Shown: positions 50,711-59,776, numbered from the stretch's first letter. The stretch: DNA of 64,000 nt from Pantoea agglomerans (GCF_020149765.1 NZ_CP083809.1:2418001-2482000); one strand, 5' to 3'. Notes: generated by a model from the sequence alone, not told the origin. A program made the numbers and translations.

Positions 50711-51846
50711 CCGTGCGGCGCCATAAGACTGGCGAAACGCTGCAGCTGACATTTACGTTTAATGGCGTTCTGTGCAGAGAGCCATTGTCGGGGATGGAGG
50801 TGAATGCGAGAAATATAAAGTATGCCGAGCGGTATCTGGGAGAGATTCAGAACCGCATCGCGTCGGGGGATTTTAACTACCTGCAGTACTTCCCCCGTTC
50901 GAAAAAGGCCGCGCTGTTCGGGCATCAGAAGAAGAAAAAAACGGTAAAGGATTACCTTGAGGAGTACCTGGTCATAAGCGAGAACCGCAACCTGTCACCC
51001 TCCACTCTGGATGGCTACAGGAAATGCCTGCGATCGCTCAGGGTGCTTCACAATATCTACGTTACGGAGCTGACGCCGGCGGCGCTAAAAAGCTGGGTAT
51101 CGACGCAAAAGACGAAGCTGAAGACTATTCGAAATCGCCTGTCCTTTTTGCGTAGCGCCATTGATGAAGCGGTAACAGATGGGCTTATCAGTGATAATCC
51201 TGTCGCGCACATCAGCGCATCTCGCTACTTCTCCATCGAGTATGGAAACACTGAGGAGTACGAGGTCGACCCGTTCACGCCGGCAGAAATCAGCATCATC
51301 TATATGCACTGCCTCTACCCACAGTGGAAGGCGACATTCCAGTTTGCACTAAACACCGGCGTTCGCCCTTCCGAATTATGTGCTCTGCGATGGCGGGATA
51401 TAGACTTTGAGAGGAAGACGGCGTTTGTGCAGAACGCCGTTGTTGAGGGGGTGGAGAAATCAACGAAGACGCGCGCCGGCACAAGGAAGATAGATTTGAA
51501 CGAGGAGGCGATCGAGGCGCTCAGCATCATGAAGCAGTTCACGCAGCTGAAGAGCGAGTTTGTATTCGAAGATCCGCGAACCGGCGAGCCGTGGGCTGGC
51601 TCAGATGCTATTCGCCAAAAGGCGTGGCGCATCATCATGCGCGAATCAAAGCTCAGGTATCGCAACCCGTATCAGACGCGTCACACGTTCGCGACGATGC
51701 ATATCAGCTCAGGGGCCAACCTGTTCTGGCTATGCAAGCAAATGGGGCATAAAGGACCGGACATGCTGTTCAGAAACTACGGCTCGTACCTGGTCGATTA
51801 CGATGGGCACCTGTCGAGGCCGGGGATCAAAACCGGAAGCGAATAA
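50668..51846 (+). CDS. int: Tyrosine integrase
   Basis: 392 residues with an arm-binding N-terminal domain (LPRGITVRRHKTGETLQLTF), a SAM-like core-binding domain (about 90-175) and the catalytic domain: Arg in NTGVRPSELCALRW, YQTRHTFATMHIS, MGHKGPDML, and nucleophile Tyr in FRNYGSYL. The usual His of HxxR is Tyr, as in other integrases of this subgroup as I recall. Next to attR; integrates at tRNA-Ser. Confidence 0.95.
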   Translation: MGKKQQGSALPRGITVRRHKTGETLQLTFTFNGVLCREPLSGMEVNARNIKYAERYLGEIQNRIASGDFNYLQYFPRSKKAALFGHQKKKKTVKDYLEEYLVISENRNLSPSTLDGYRKCLRSLRVLHNIYVTELTPAALKSWVSTQKTKLKTIRNRLSFLRSAIDEAVTDGLISDNPVAHISASRYFSIEYGNTEEYEVDPFTPAEISIIYMHCLYPQWKATFQFALNTGVRPSELCALRWRDIDFERKTAFVQNAVVEGVEKSTKTRAGTRKIDLNEEAIEALSIMKQFTQLKSEFVFEDPRTGEPWAGSDAIRQKAWRIIMRESKLRYRNPYQTRHTFATMHISSGANLFWLCKQMGHKGPDMLFRNYGSYLVDYDGHLSRPGIKTGSE

Positions 51847-51866
51847 CGGGGCAATTTAAAGAAAAA

Positions 51867-51885
51867 TGCACGTGTAGTGCACGTG
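51867..51885 (+). other. Integrase arm-type sites, right end
   Basis: Two TGCACGTG copies 11 bp apart, mirroring 9735-9753 at the other end. They lie 21 bp after int and 57 bp before the attR core. Confidence 0.65.
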
Positions 51886-51942
51886 AAAAAGGATCCTTTT
51901 ATGAAGCTATTTAATATCAGAAGGTTACGAAGATATGAACGC

Positions 51943-51968
51943 GGGTTCGAATCCCCCTCTCACCGCCA
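51943..51968 (+). other. attR core
   Basis: 26-bp copy of the tRNA-Ser 3' end. No tRNA body precedes it, so this is the phage-side junction; the host sequence continues with the native terminator at 51980. Confidence 0.92.
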
Positions 51969-51979
51969 CAAATTCAAGA

Positions 51980-52012
51980 AAATGCCTGAACTGACGTTCA
52001 GGCATTTTTTTT
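51980..52012 (+). terminator. Native tRNA-Ser terminator, displaced (first of the family)
   Basis: AATGCCTGAACTGACGTTCAGGCATT, then T6. Near-identical hairpins follow each of the three repeats: 52155-52184 (variant AAAAGCCTGA...), 52330-52362 and 52504-52537. Before insertion this one stood directly behind the tRNA. Confidence 0.85.
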
Positions 52013-52025
52013 ACATATTCTTCGA

Positions 52026-52143
52026 TGAGAGGGGTATGAGAACCCCCGCCGGGGTTCGACAGCGGGCGAAGCACGCTGGACAGCGGAGCCTGCGACGCTG
52101 CCCGCAGGGCGAGCGCAGCGAGTCAATCCCCCTCTCACCGCCA
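52026..52143 (+). repeat. tRNA-linked 118-bp repeat, copy 1 (rtT-like)
   Basis: Begins TGAGAGGGGTATGAGAACCC and ends with the last 19 nt of tRNA-Ser (AATCCCCCTCTCACCGCCA). The two ends can pair (GAGAGGGG with CCCCTCTC), and GC-rich internal inverted repeats suggest a folded RNA. Organisation equals the 178-bp tyrT repeats of E. coli, each beginning with 19 bp of tRNA 3' end, from which rtT RNA is released. Confidence 0.82.
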
Positions 52144-52200
52144 TAATTTCAGAGAAAAGCCTGAGCGAAAGTTCAGGCTTTTTTCGTTTATATCGCTCAA

Positions 52201-52318
52201 TGAGAGGGGTATAAGAACCCCCGCCGGGGTTCGACAGCGGGCGAAGCACGCTGGACAGCGGAGCCTGCGACGCTGCCCGCAGGGCGAGCGCAGCGAGTCA
52301 ATCCCCCTCTCACCGCCA
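52201..52318 (+). repeat. tRNA-linked 118-bp repeat, copy 2 (rtT-like)
   Basis: Exactly 175 bp after copy 1 and nearly identical (TATAAGAACC in place of TATGAGAACC). It also carries the perfect 19-nt tRNA end. Confidence 0.82.
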
Positions 52319-52375
52319 CAAATTCAAGAAAATGCCTGAACTGACGTTCAGGCATTTTTTTTACATATCGCTCAA

Positions 52376-52493
52376 TGAGAGGGGTATGAGAACCCCCGCC
52401 GGGGTTCGACAGCGGGCGAAGCACGCTGGACAGCGGAGCCTGCGACGCTGCCCGCAGGGCGAGCGCAGCGAGTCAATCCCTCTCTCACCGCCA
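52376..52493 (+). repeat. tRNA-linked 118-bp repeat, copy 3 (rtT-like)
   Basis: Exactly 175 bp after copy 2; the tRNA end has one change (AATCCCTCTCTCACC). Followed by the terminator 52504-52537. From there to 52787 there is no clear gene, only a short frame (about 52557-52635) ending QRKAKLESA that looks like a gene remnant. Confidence 0.82.
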
Positions 52494-52787
52494 CAAATCC
52501 AGGAAAATGCCTGAACTGACGTTCAGGCATTTTTTTTACCTGTCCATTAATAAGAGGGCTGGCGAACCAGTCTGTCACGCTCGAAAGATCCACCGATGAG
52601 TACCTGCAGCGCAAGGCGAAGCTGGAGAGCGCATAAGAAGAGCGACGGGATGGTTAATCTGCACTGGCAGAAGCGTGCTGGGTACGAGAAACAGGCACTG
52701 GCTGAAACGATGATGGCGTGTTAAAAAAACGCTCAACGGCTCCGCTTAAGACGCACATCATCCATTAACCAGACCAGGAGAAGTGAA

Positions 52788-53276
52788 GTGAAAATAATCA
52801 CAACCGCAACCGCAAGCCTGTTAATGCTTATGAGCAGCGCTCACGCTGAAGGGCTGACGACCTCAGCGGATGGCAAAAAACTGACCGTCACCTTCGGTCA
52901 GCCCACCATTAAGCAGGTGCTGCACTACCGTAAAATGTACGACAAAAAACCGTTCCCCGATGCCGAGATCTACTATTACGATAACGGCGTCTATAAAATC
53001 ATTTCACAGGGTGAAGACCACTATGGTGTTTACTCCATGCAGGGCAAGTTTGAAGATGAAACCTTCACCGTCCGTTTCATTTCACTCCCTTCAGGCGACT
53101 GGGGTAATAAAACGGCCTTTCATCAGTTAACCTTCGTTCGGGGAGAAAAGCAGAACGTGTTTATTCAGAACGCGATTGTTGATACTGGCGAAGCCATTGC
53201 CCAACAGAACGGCACCTATACCCAGGAAAAAAATACCGTAACAAACCCCATTTCCACCAAATGGAAAGATAATTAA
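52788..53276 (+). CDS. Secreted protein of unknown function (162 aa)
   Basis: Signal peptide MKIITTATASLLMLMSSAHA, mature part about 142 residues and beta-rich (DAEIYYYDNGVYKIISQGED, HYGVYSMQGKFEDETFTVRF, LTFVRGEKQNVFIQNAIVDT). It may adopt a small calycin-like or MoaF-like barrel, a guess from strand pattern. More AT-rich than the core genes. It lies between the tRNA-linked repeats and a degenerate last copy of their terminator, so it was probably inserted there. Confidence 0.8.
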   Translation: MKIITTATASLLMLMSSAHAEGLTTSADGKKLTVTFGQPTIKQVLHYRKMYDKKPFPDAEIYYYDNGVYKIISQGEDHYGVYSMQGKFEDETFTVRFISLPSGDWGNKTAFHQLTFVRGEKQNVFIQNAIVDTGEAIAQQNGTYTQEKNTVTNPISTKWKDN

Positions 53277-53416
53277 TTCTCATCTGACTCTCTGTCCTTC
53301 ACCACATATCACTAACCGAGAGAGGCAGCGCTTTGCTGAGGGTTTATAACCACAGTGGGCCGTGAAAAGATCGCTTTATCGGTCGCCAGCCCTCACACCG
53401 CCCTGCACCTTCAGGA

Positions 53417-53450
53417 AAATGCCTGAACGCAGGTTCAGGCATTTCTCTTT
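53417..53450 (+). terminator. Degenerate last copy of the tRNA-repeat terminator
   Basis: AATGCCTGAACGCAGGTTCAGGCATT then TCTCTTTT, preceded by a decayed tRNA-end motif (CCTCACACCGCC at 53390-53401). It matches the terminators at 51980-52537, about 900 bp beyond the last intact repeat. Confidence 0.65.
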
Positions 53451-53546
53451 TATATACCCCGCTATGCCGCTTAACGGGCCGCCACTGGCGCACACGGGAT
53501 CCGCTCAGTTAACCCTGCGCCAGAAAGCGTGAGTCGGTGCCCATAA

Positions 53547-53572
53547 AAAAACCCGGCTTGCGCCGGGTTTTG
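53547..53572. terminator. Terminator downstream of phoH
   Basis: AAAACCCGGC-TTGC-GCCGGGTTTT, symmetric, serving phoH from the minus strand and the plus-strand side. Confidence 0.85.
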
Positions 53573-53599
53573 CTTGCTACACAGACTCACTCAAATCAA

Positions 53600-54388
53600 T
53601 CAACCATACGCGTGAAGCGTTCGCTGACACAGCGCCGAGCGCACGCAGTCATCTTTGCCGAAGCGAACAATGCCCACCATCTCGTCCTCTTCGAATCGCG
53701 CCAGCGCGTCCGCAAGACCGGAAGGCACCCCAGCGGGCAAGTCGCACTGGGTAATATCGCCGTTAACAATCACCGTGACGTTTTCGCCAAGGCGCGTCAG
53801 GAACATCTTCATCTGGGCTGCGGTTACGTTTTGCGCCTCATCGAGGATCACCACCGCGTTTTCAAAGGTACGGCCGCGCATATAGGCGAAAGGCGCGATT
53901 TCCACCTTGCCGATTTCGGGTCGCAGACAGTACTGCATAAAGGAAGCGCCAAGACGTTTAACCAGAACGTCGTAGACCGGCCGGAAGTACGGGGCGAATT
54001 TTTCTGAAATATCCCCTGGCAGGAAACCCAGATCTTCATCGGCCTGTAACACCGGACGCGTAACGATAATCCTGTCGATATCCTTATGTATCAGGGCCTC
54101 TGCCGCTTTTGCGGCGCTGATCCAGGTTTTACCGCATCCAGCTTCGCCGGTTGCAAAGATCAGCTGTTTCGATTCTATGGCCTGGAGATAGTGCGCCTGA
54201 GCGTCGTTTCTGGCGGCGATCGGCGAACGGTCGCGCACGTCGCGCGCCATACCGATAGCATCCAGCCCACCCATCTGCACCAGCGAAGTGACCGATTCTT
54301 CTTCGCGCTGACGATGACTGCGAGAGTCACCACGAAGCACCCTTCTGGCTTCACGACGCGCTTTGATCACTGCTTTCTGTCTTCCCAT
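53600..54388 (-). CDS. phoH: PhoH, phosphate-starvation-inducible ATPase
   Basis: 262 residues. A basic N-terminus (MGRQKAVIKARREARRVLRG), then Walker A ATGEAGCGKTWIS, VTRPVLQADEDLGFLPGD, Walker B VVILDEAQN and VNGDITQCDLP. These are the core of the PhoH/RNase-helicase-like family. E. coli PhoH is longer at the N-terminus. Gene order phoH-efeB-efeO-efeU matches E. coli. No clear Pho box found upstream. Confidence 0.93.
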   Translation of the reverse strand: MGRQKAVIKARREARRVLRGDSRSHRQREEESVTSLVQMGGLDAIGMARDVRDRSPIAARNDAQAHYLQAIESKQLIFATGEAGCGKTWISAAKAAEALIHKDIDRIIVTRPVLQADEDLGFLPGDISEKFAPYFRPVYDVLVKRLGASFMQYCLRPEIGKVEIAPFAYMRGRTFENAVVILDEAQNVTAAQMKMFLTRLGENVTVIVNGDITQCDLPAGVPSGLADALARFEEDEMVGIVRFGKDDCVRSALCQRTLHAYG

Positions 54389-54832
54389 AGTCGCACCTTA
54401 CAGTTGGTTTCATTTCCCGCGTTGGGCGCTTGCCCGCCACGATTAACTGAACGCTTTAGAGGTTTGATTGGCTTCCTTTAGAGCCATGACGTACCGTTGA
54501 TAAAGATGTGTCGCCGCACCGAGGCGCAAACGCACACCGGTAAAGTTTGAGGTGAAACAGTAATCTGTTAAAGAAGGGGTGGCTGTCGAAGGCGCGCAAG
54601 CCCTCGCTGAAGAGTGTGGAACCTGAAGTAAAACCGTCTGTCCTGTAAAGGACCTTCCCATGCGCGACTCCAGTCTGCAATACAACACGCTTATCCATTA
54701 AACTGCACTAATTTTAACAGATTTGGCAACATTAATTTTACGCGCAAGCCCGGAATTCAGAAATAACAGCCGACGACGGGCGGGGAAAAAAAGAGTTTGT
54801 TATAGCGATCAAGGCATTAGATTTTCAGGCGG
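54389..54832. other. Non-coding stretch upstream of phoH
   Basis: About 440 bp between the phoH start and the efeB terminator. Two overlapping minus-strand open frames (54443-54698) have no ribosome-binding site and no protein-like composition. I see no RNA gene; the phoH promoter must lie here. Confidence 0.5.
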
Positions 54833-54868
54833 GAAAAAAATATTTTGCGCCGCCGCCGCGGCGGCGCA
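54833..54868 (-). terminator. Terminator of the efe operon
   Basis: On the minus strand TGCGCCGCC-GCGGC-GGCGGCGCA followed by AAAATATTTTTTT, 8 bp after the efeB stop. Confidence 0.85.
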
Positions 54869-54875
54869 GGTGACA

Positions 54876-56150
54876 TCAGGCTTCCAGCAGCGGCTGCGCC
54901 AGATAGTGCTTAGCGTCGGGAACGCCGGGCAAAACAAAGAAGTAGCCGCCGCCAATGGGACGCACATACTCCTCCAGCGCTTCGCCGTTAAGCCGCTTCT
55001 GTACCGTGATAAAGCCCTTTTCCAGGTCATGCTGATAGCAGACGAACAGCAGCCCCATATCCAGCTGCCCTGATGCGGTCGTGCCCGCCGAATAGCTGTA
55101 GCCACGGCGCAGCATCAGGCTGCTCTCCGTCTCGCGCGTGCGCGGGTTAGCGAGGCGAATATGGGCGTCGAGCGCAATAACCTCGCCGTCGGGATCTTTC
55201 GTATAGTCCGGCACGTCGTGCTCATGCTGCATGCCCAGCGGCGCACCGCTCAGCTTGTCGCGGCCGAAGATGGCCTGCTGTTCGCCCAGCGGCGTGCGGT
55301 CCCACATCTCAACGCGGAAGCGGATTATCCGCGCCGCCTGATAGCAGCCGCTGTGGGTCCACGCCGGCTCGTCCTGATCGGCCGTGACCCACAGCAGCTT
55401 GTCCATCAGCGGCTTATCCTGCATATCGGGATTGGCCGTGCCGTCCTTAAAGCCCAGCAGGTTGATGGGCGTCTCTTTGCCCTGGCTGCGCGCGGCGTGA
55501 TCGGCGATAAAGCCTTCGCGCCGCCAGCGTACGCCCAGCAGGTCAGGCGTATATTTCACGATATCGCGCAGCGCGTGGATCACCGTGTCCTGGGTATTGG
55601 CGCAGATCTGCAGCAGCAGATCGCCGTGGCACTGGGCGGCATCCAGCGAATCGTTGGGGAAGCGCGTCATGCTTTGCAGCTTTTTGGGCTTCAGCGCCTG
55701 CAGGCCAAAACGCTCATCAAACAGCGACGCGCCCACCGAAACCGTGATGGTGAGGTTGTCCGGCGCGATCTCCGCCCCGAGAATGCCTGAATCCATCGGC
55801 GGCAGCCTGGGATTGGTCACCGCCGGCGCCGGGCCGCCGCTGGTCAAAAAGGCGATGCGCGCGGTGAGCAGCTGAAACAGCCGCACCAGATCGGATTTAT
55901 CGCTGGCCAGCACGTCGAAGGCGACCAGCATCATCGACGCCTGCTGCGGCGTGGTGATGCCCGCCTGATGCTGCCCGTAAAAGGGTTGCACCTGACGTCG
56001 CGCGTCGGGCGCAACCGTACCGGGAGAGAAGCTCTCGGCCGCCGCGTGAAACGGACAGCCGCCGCTCAGGGCGGCCGCGCCGCCAAACAGCCCCAGCCCT
56101 TTTAACAGGCGCCGCCGCGCGGGCTGCGCCTCATCCTTTTGACGACTCAT
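54876..56150 (-). CDS. efeB: EfeB, periplasmic haem peroxidase (DyP type), Tat-exported
   Basis: 424 residues (E. coli 423). Twin-arginine signal [20 protein letters not shown]. The DyP core has [29 protein letters not shown] and the distal [20 protein letters not shown] region. Part of the EfeUOB ferrous iron system; acts in the periplasm on iron or haem. One base separates it from efeO. Confidence 0.96.
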   Translation of the reverse strand: MSRQKDEAQPARRRLLKGLGLFGGAAALSGGCPFHAAAESFSPGTVAPDARRQVQPFYGQHQAGITTPQQASMMLVAFDVLASDKSDLVRLFQLLTARIAFLTSGGPAPAVTNPRLPPMDSGILGAEIAPDNLTITVSVGASLFDERFGLQALKPKKLQSMTRFPNDSLDAAQCHGDLLLQICANTQDTVIHALRDIVKYTPDLLGVRWRREGFIADHAARSQGKETPINLLGFKDGTANPDMQDKPLMDKLLWVTADQDEPAWTHSGCYQAARIIRFRVEMWDRTPLGEQQAIFGRDKLSGAPLGMQHEHDVPDYTKDPDGEVIALDAHIRLANPRTRETESSLMLRRGYSYSAGTTASGQLDMGLLFVCYQHDLEKGFITVQKRLNGEALEEYVRPIGGGYFFVLPGVPDAKHYLAQPLLEA

Positions 56151-56151
56151 A

Positions 56152-57273
56152 TCAATCGAGACCCAGGGTACCGCGCAGTAAAGAGAGATCTTCCGCCAGC
56201 GCGGTAATCGGTCCTTTCAGCGCATTGCGATCCGCGCTGGTGAGCTTCTCATAGGAGGCGAAGCCCGCCCCCTCGCGGTACTTGCTCAGAATAGCGTCAA
56301 CTTTTTTAAAGTTGCCGTCGACTTTCGCCAGCAGCTGCGGATTCGCCTGCTGCAGCTGGGGACGCAGCAGATCGACAATCTTTTGCGCGCCGTCGATATT
56401 CGCCTGGAAATCCCACAGGTCGGTGCGGCTGTAGCGATCCTCTTCGCCGGAGATCTTGCTGGAGGCGACCTCTTCAATCAGGCCAGCCGCGCCGCCGACC
56501 ACTTTTACCGGCGGGAAAGCCAGCTCGCTGATGCGGGTCTGCAAATCCTGCACGTCGCGGTTGAGCTGGGTGGCATAGCCCTCCATGCCTTTAGTGCTGT
56601 TATCGCTGAACAGCGCTTTCTCCAGGCGGTGGAAACCGGTGAACTTCGGATCTTCCGCTTTCTTCTCATAGTCATCTTCGCGCGCGTCGATGCTGCCGTC
56701 GAGATCGGAGAAAAGCTCGGCGATAGGCTCGATACGCTCGTAGTGCTGGCGGGTCGGCGCATAGAGCGCGCGCGCTTTCTCGATATCGCCCGCCTTCACC
56801 GCATGGGTAAAGGCTTCGGTGCTCGCCGCCAGCTGCGCCACTTCCTGCGTCACGTAGGCTTTATAGGCGGTGATGGGACCGGCCAGCGCCAGCACGTCAG
56901 GTTTGTCCCCTTTCGCGGCTGGTGCCCCCTCGCCCTGCACGATCAGTTTGCCCTTCGGATTGCTCAGCAGGCCGCAGGTCATCTCATACTCGCCCGCCTC
57001 CAGGTTGGCAGTGAGCTTCTGGCTGAAGCCCGGCGCGATATTCTCACGCTCTTCCACCACCAGCACGCCTTTCAAAATCTCCCACTCCAGCGCTTTCTGA
57101 CTGTTGTTCTTGATCAGAAACTGGGTTTTGCCTGGCTTGACCGTCAGCTGCATCGGTTCGCACTGGGTATCCGTCACGCTGACGGCGACCTGCGGAATAT
57201 CGGCAGCCGCAGCGGTTCCCGTCAGCGCCAGCAGCGAGGCCAGCAGGGTTTTGCGGCGAAAGCGAATCATCAT
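56152..57273 (-). CDS. efeO: EfeO, periplasmic iron-binding protein (cupredoxin + M75)
   Basis: 373 residues with a signal peptide ([16 protein letters not shown]), an N-terminal cupredoxin-like domain ([33 protein letters not shown]) and a C-terminal peptidase-M75/imelysin domain containing the HxxE-type motif ([15 protein letters not shown]). Delivers iron to EfeU. Confidence 0.95.
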   Translation of the reverse strand: MMIRFRRKTLLASLLALTGTAAAADIPQVAVSVTDTQCEPMQLTVKPGKTQFLIKNNSQKALEWEILKGVLVVEERENIAPGFSQKLTANLEAGEYEMTCGLLSNPKGKLIVQGEGAPAAKGDKPDVLALAGPITAYKAYVTQEVAQLAASTEAFTHAVKAGDIEKARALYAPTRQHYERIEPIAELFSDLDGSIDAREDDYEKKAEDPKFTGFHRLEKALFSDNSTKGMEGYATQLNRDVQDLQTRISELAFPPVKVVGGAAGLIEEVASSKISGEEDRYSRTDLWDFQANIDGAQKIVDLLRPQLQQANPQLLAKVDGNFKKVDAILSKYREGAGFASYEKLTSADRNALKGPITALAEDLSLLRGTLGLD

Positions 57274-57277
57274 AGAG

Positions 57278-58111
57278 TTATCCCTGTTTAGTCGAGAGTT
57301 GGCGCGCCGGACGTGCCGGCAGTAAAAACAGCAGCAGCGCCGGAATAAGATAGAGAAAATAGGCCGTCACTTCGCTGACGCTCGGCGTCTCCTGATAGCC
57401 CAGTACGCCCTCAAGCAGCGTGCCCGCCAGCGAATGGGTGGAGAGCACGTTGCTCAGGTCGAAGGCGACGCCTTGAAAATGGTTCCACAGGCCCGCTTCA
57501 TGGAATGCGCGGATTGCGCCCGCCGCCAGCCCGGCAGCGACAAAGAGAATAAACAGGCTGCTCCAGCGGAAAAAGTGCGCCATATTCAGCCGTACGCCGC
57601 CCCAGTAGAGCAGCACGCCCAGCACCACCGCCGTGGCCAGACCGAGCAGCGCCCCCACCGGCGGCGCATAGCCGACATCCTGGGTGAAGGCCGCCAGCAG
57701 AAAGAACACCGACTCCAGCCCTTCGCGCGCCACGGCGAGAAACACCATCAGCACCAGCGCCAGCCCGCCGCGCCCGCTCTGACTCAGCGCCTGATCTACC
57801 GCCTGCTCAAGCTGCGCGCGCATATTGCGCGCCACCTTACGCATCCAGAACACCATTGAGGTAAGGATCGCCACGGCCACCACGGCCACGATGCCCTCAA
57901 ACAGCTCCTGCTGTTTCTGCGGGAATTCGCCGGTGGTCTGATTGATGATAATGCCGAGCGCCAGGCAGAGGGCCGCCGCGATAAATACGCCCGCCCACAG
58001 CGCGGGAAACCAGCGGGTGCGGCCGGTGCGCTTAAGATAGCTGGCGATCAGGCTGACGATCAGCGCCGCTTCCAGGCCTTCGCGCAGCATGATAAGAAAG
58101 GGAACAAACAT
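57278..58111 (-). CDS. efeU: EfeU, ferrous iron permease (FTR1 family), intact
   Basis: 277 residues, about seven membrane helices, with two REGLE iron motifs ([18 protein letters not shown] and [15 protein letters not shown]). In E. coli K-12 this gene is frameshifted; here the frame is continuous. First gene of efeUOB, downstream of a Fur box. Confidence 0.95.
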   Translation of the reverse strand: MFVPFLIMLREGLEAALIVSLIASYLKRTGRTRWFPALWAGVFIAAALCLALGIIINQTTGEFPQKQQELFEGIVAVVAVAILTSMVFWMRKVARNMRAQLEQAVDQALSQSGRGGLALVLMVFLAVAREGLESVFFLLAAFTQDVGYAPPVGALLGLATAVVLGVLLYWGGVRLNMAHFFRWSSLFILFVAAGLAAGAIRAFHEAGLWNHFQGVAFDLSNVLSTHSLAGTLLEGVLGYQETPSVSEVTAYFLYLIPALLLFLLPARPARQLSTKQG

Positions 58112-58168
58112 CGCCGACCTCTTGAATGTTAAGCAGCGTCAATCGCAGGTAAAGTTAGGTAAAATGCG

Positions 58169-58190
58169 AACGATACCGATTATCATTATC
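58169..58190 (-). promoter_or_regulatory. Fur box of efeUOB
   Basis: On the minus strand GATAATGATAATCGGTATCGTT matches the 19-bp consensus (GATAATGATAATCATTATC) through its first two hexamers. It lies 58-79 bp before the efeU start, so iron repression is expected. Confidence 0.82.
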
Positions 58191-58242
58191 GCGGTGGAAA
58201 AAACAAGTAATGCTGCGAAATTATTTACGGCCCTGCAGAGAT

Positions 58243-58275
58243 AAAAAAAGCCCGCGCCTCTTCAGGTCGCGGGCT
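58243..58275 (-). terminator. putP terminator
   Basis: On the minus strand AAGCCCGCGACC...GGCGCGGGC followed by TTTTTTT, 16 bp after the putP stop. Confidence 0.88.
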
Positions 58276-58291
58276 TGTATGTTGTAATGAA

Positions 58292-59776
58292 TTACTTCGT
58301 CTGGTACTCCGCTTCGGCCGCCTCAAAGCGCTGCTGCGCGGCGGCAGACGGCTCACGGCCCATCAGGCTGAAGAGCACAATGGCGATGCTGGAGAAGGCA
58401 AAGCCCGGAATAATTTCATACAGGCCCAGCCAGCCATACTGTTTCCAGATCAGCACCGTCGCCGCACCGATCACCATGCCAGCCAGCGCGCCGTTGCGCG
58501 TCATGCGCTTCCAGCAGACGCCGAACAGCACCACCGGACCAAAGGCGGCACCGAAACCGGCCCAGGCGTAGCTCACCAGCCCCAGCACGCGGTTATCCGG
58601 GTTAGAGGCGAGCGCGATAGCGACCAGCGCCACCAGCAGCACCATCGCGCGACCAAACCAGACCAGCTCTTTCTGGCTGGCGTTTTTGCGCAGGAAGCCT
58701 TTATAGAGATCCTCAGTCAGCGCGCTGGAGCAGACCAGCAGCTGGCAGCTAAGGGTCGACATCACCGCCGCCAGAATGGCCGAAAGCAGAATGCCGGCGA
58801 TCCACGGGTTAAACAGAATGCGCGCCAGCTCGATAAAGACGCGCTCGCCGTTGCCGCTGACGTTCGCCGCCAGCTCCGGGTGATTCTGGAAGTAGGCGAT
58901 GCCGAAGAAGCCGACCGCCACCGCGCCCGCCAGGCAGAGCACCATCCAGGCCATACCGATGCGGCGTGCGGTGCGGATTGAGCGATGCGAATCCGCCGCC
59001 ATAAAGCGCGCCAGGATGTGCGGCTGGCCGAAGTAGCCGAGGCCCCAGCCCAGCAGCGAAATCACCGCAACAAAGTTGAGCCCCTTCAGCATATTGATGT
59101 TTTCAATGCTCTTCGCCTCGATCACCGCCAGCGAGTCGTCCAGCCCGCCTACCGCGACAATCACGATAATCGGCGTCAGCACCAGTGCGAAAATCATCAG
59201 GCTCGCCTGCACGGTATCGGTCCAGCTAACCGCCAGGAAGCCGCCCACCAGGGTATAAAGAATGGTCGCAGCGGCGCCGGCCCACAGCGCGGTTTCATAG
59301 CTCATGCCGAAGGTGCTTTCAAACAGGCGCGCGCCCGCTACCACGCCGGAAGCGCAGTAGATGGTGAAGAAAATCAGGATCACCAGCGCAGAGATAACGC
59401 GCAGCAGTTTGCTTTTATCCTCAAAGCGGCTGGTGAAAAAATCGGGCAGCGTCAGGGCGTTGTCATGGTGTTCGGTCTGCACGCGCAGACGTCCCGCCAC
59501 GATTTTCCAGTTCAGCCAGGCGCCGATGGTCAGGCCGATAGCGATCCAGCTTTCCGAGATGCCGGAGAGAAAAATGGCGCCCGGCAGCCCCATCAGCAGC
59601 CAGCCGCTCATGTCGGACGCGCCCGCAGAGAGCGCGGTCACCACGCTGCCCAGACTGCGGCCGCCCAGAATGTAATCGTCGAAGTTTTTGGTTGAACGAT
59701 AGGCCACGAAGCCTATCAGCACCATCCCAAGGATATAAATTACAAAAGTCACCAGCATCGGTGTGCTTACACTCAT
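58292..59776 (-). CDS. putP: Sodium/proline symporter PutP
   Basis: 494 residues (E. coli 502), about 13 membrane helices. YILGGRSLGSVVTALSAGAS, DMSGWLLMGLPGAIFLSG with the Asp of the Na site, and CASGVVAGARLFESTF are SSS-family motifs close to PutP. Divergent from putA; both are controlled from the shared gap. Confidence 0.96.
   Translation of the reverse strand: MSVSTPMLVTFVIYILGMVLIGFVAYRSTKNFDDYILGGRSLGSVVTALSAGASDMSGWLLMGLPGAIFLSGISESWIAIGLTIGAWLNWKIVAGRLRVQTEHHDNALTLPDFFTSRFEDKSKLLRVISALVILIFFTIYCASGVVAGARLFESTFGMSYETALWAGAAATILYTLVGGFLAVSWTDTVQASLMIFALVLTPIIVIVAVGGLDDSLAVIEAKSIENINMLKGLNFVAVISLLGWGLGYFGQPHILARFMAADSHRSIRTARRIGMAWMVLCLAGAVAVGFFGIAYFQNHPELAANVSGNGERVFIELARILFNPWIAGILLSAILAAVMSTLSCQLLVCSSALTEDLYKGFLRKNASQKELVWFGRAMVLLVALVAIALASNPDNRVLGLVSYAWAGFGAAFGPVVLFGVCWKRMTRNGALAGMVIGAATVLIWKQYGWLGLYEIIPGFAFSSIAIVLFSLMGREPSAAAQQRFEAAEAEYQTK

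Larger units (their letters stand above)
9642..51968. mobile_element. Temperate prophage, lambdoid control region with contractile-tail virion genes (about 42.3 kb)
   Basis: Bounded by the 26-bp att repeat, with integrase and excisionase at the right end. All expected modules are present in order: lysogeny switch, replication, nin/Q, lysis, packaging, head, contractile tail, tail fibre, recombination, integration. Late genes read toward attL on the minus strand; the pL operon reads toward attR on the plus strand. Sheath (DUF3383-type), tube (DUF3277-type) and baseplate genes indicate a myovirus particle. One baseplate gene carries a premature stop. Confidence 0.96.

Noticed and set aside
51904..51968. 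Second tRNA-Ser at the right prophage end
   Set aside because: Only the last 26 nt of the tRNA are present; upstream sequence is phage attachment DNA without D or anticodon arms.
52026..52493. CRISPR array from the regular 118-bp repeats
   Set aside because: Repeats are far too long, the spacers are near-identical terminators, there are no cas genes, and each repeat ends with tRNA sequence.
54443..54698. Two overlapping minus-strand frames upstream of phoH
   Set aside because: No ribosome-binding sites and unlike coding sequence; probably the phoH promoter and leader region.
57278..58111. efeU frameshift as in E. coli K-12
   Set aside because: The reading frame is continuous for 277 codons with both REGLE motifs, so the gene is intact here.
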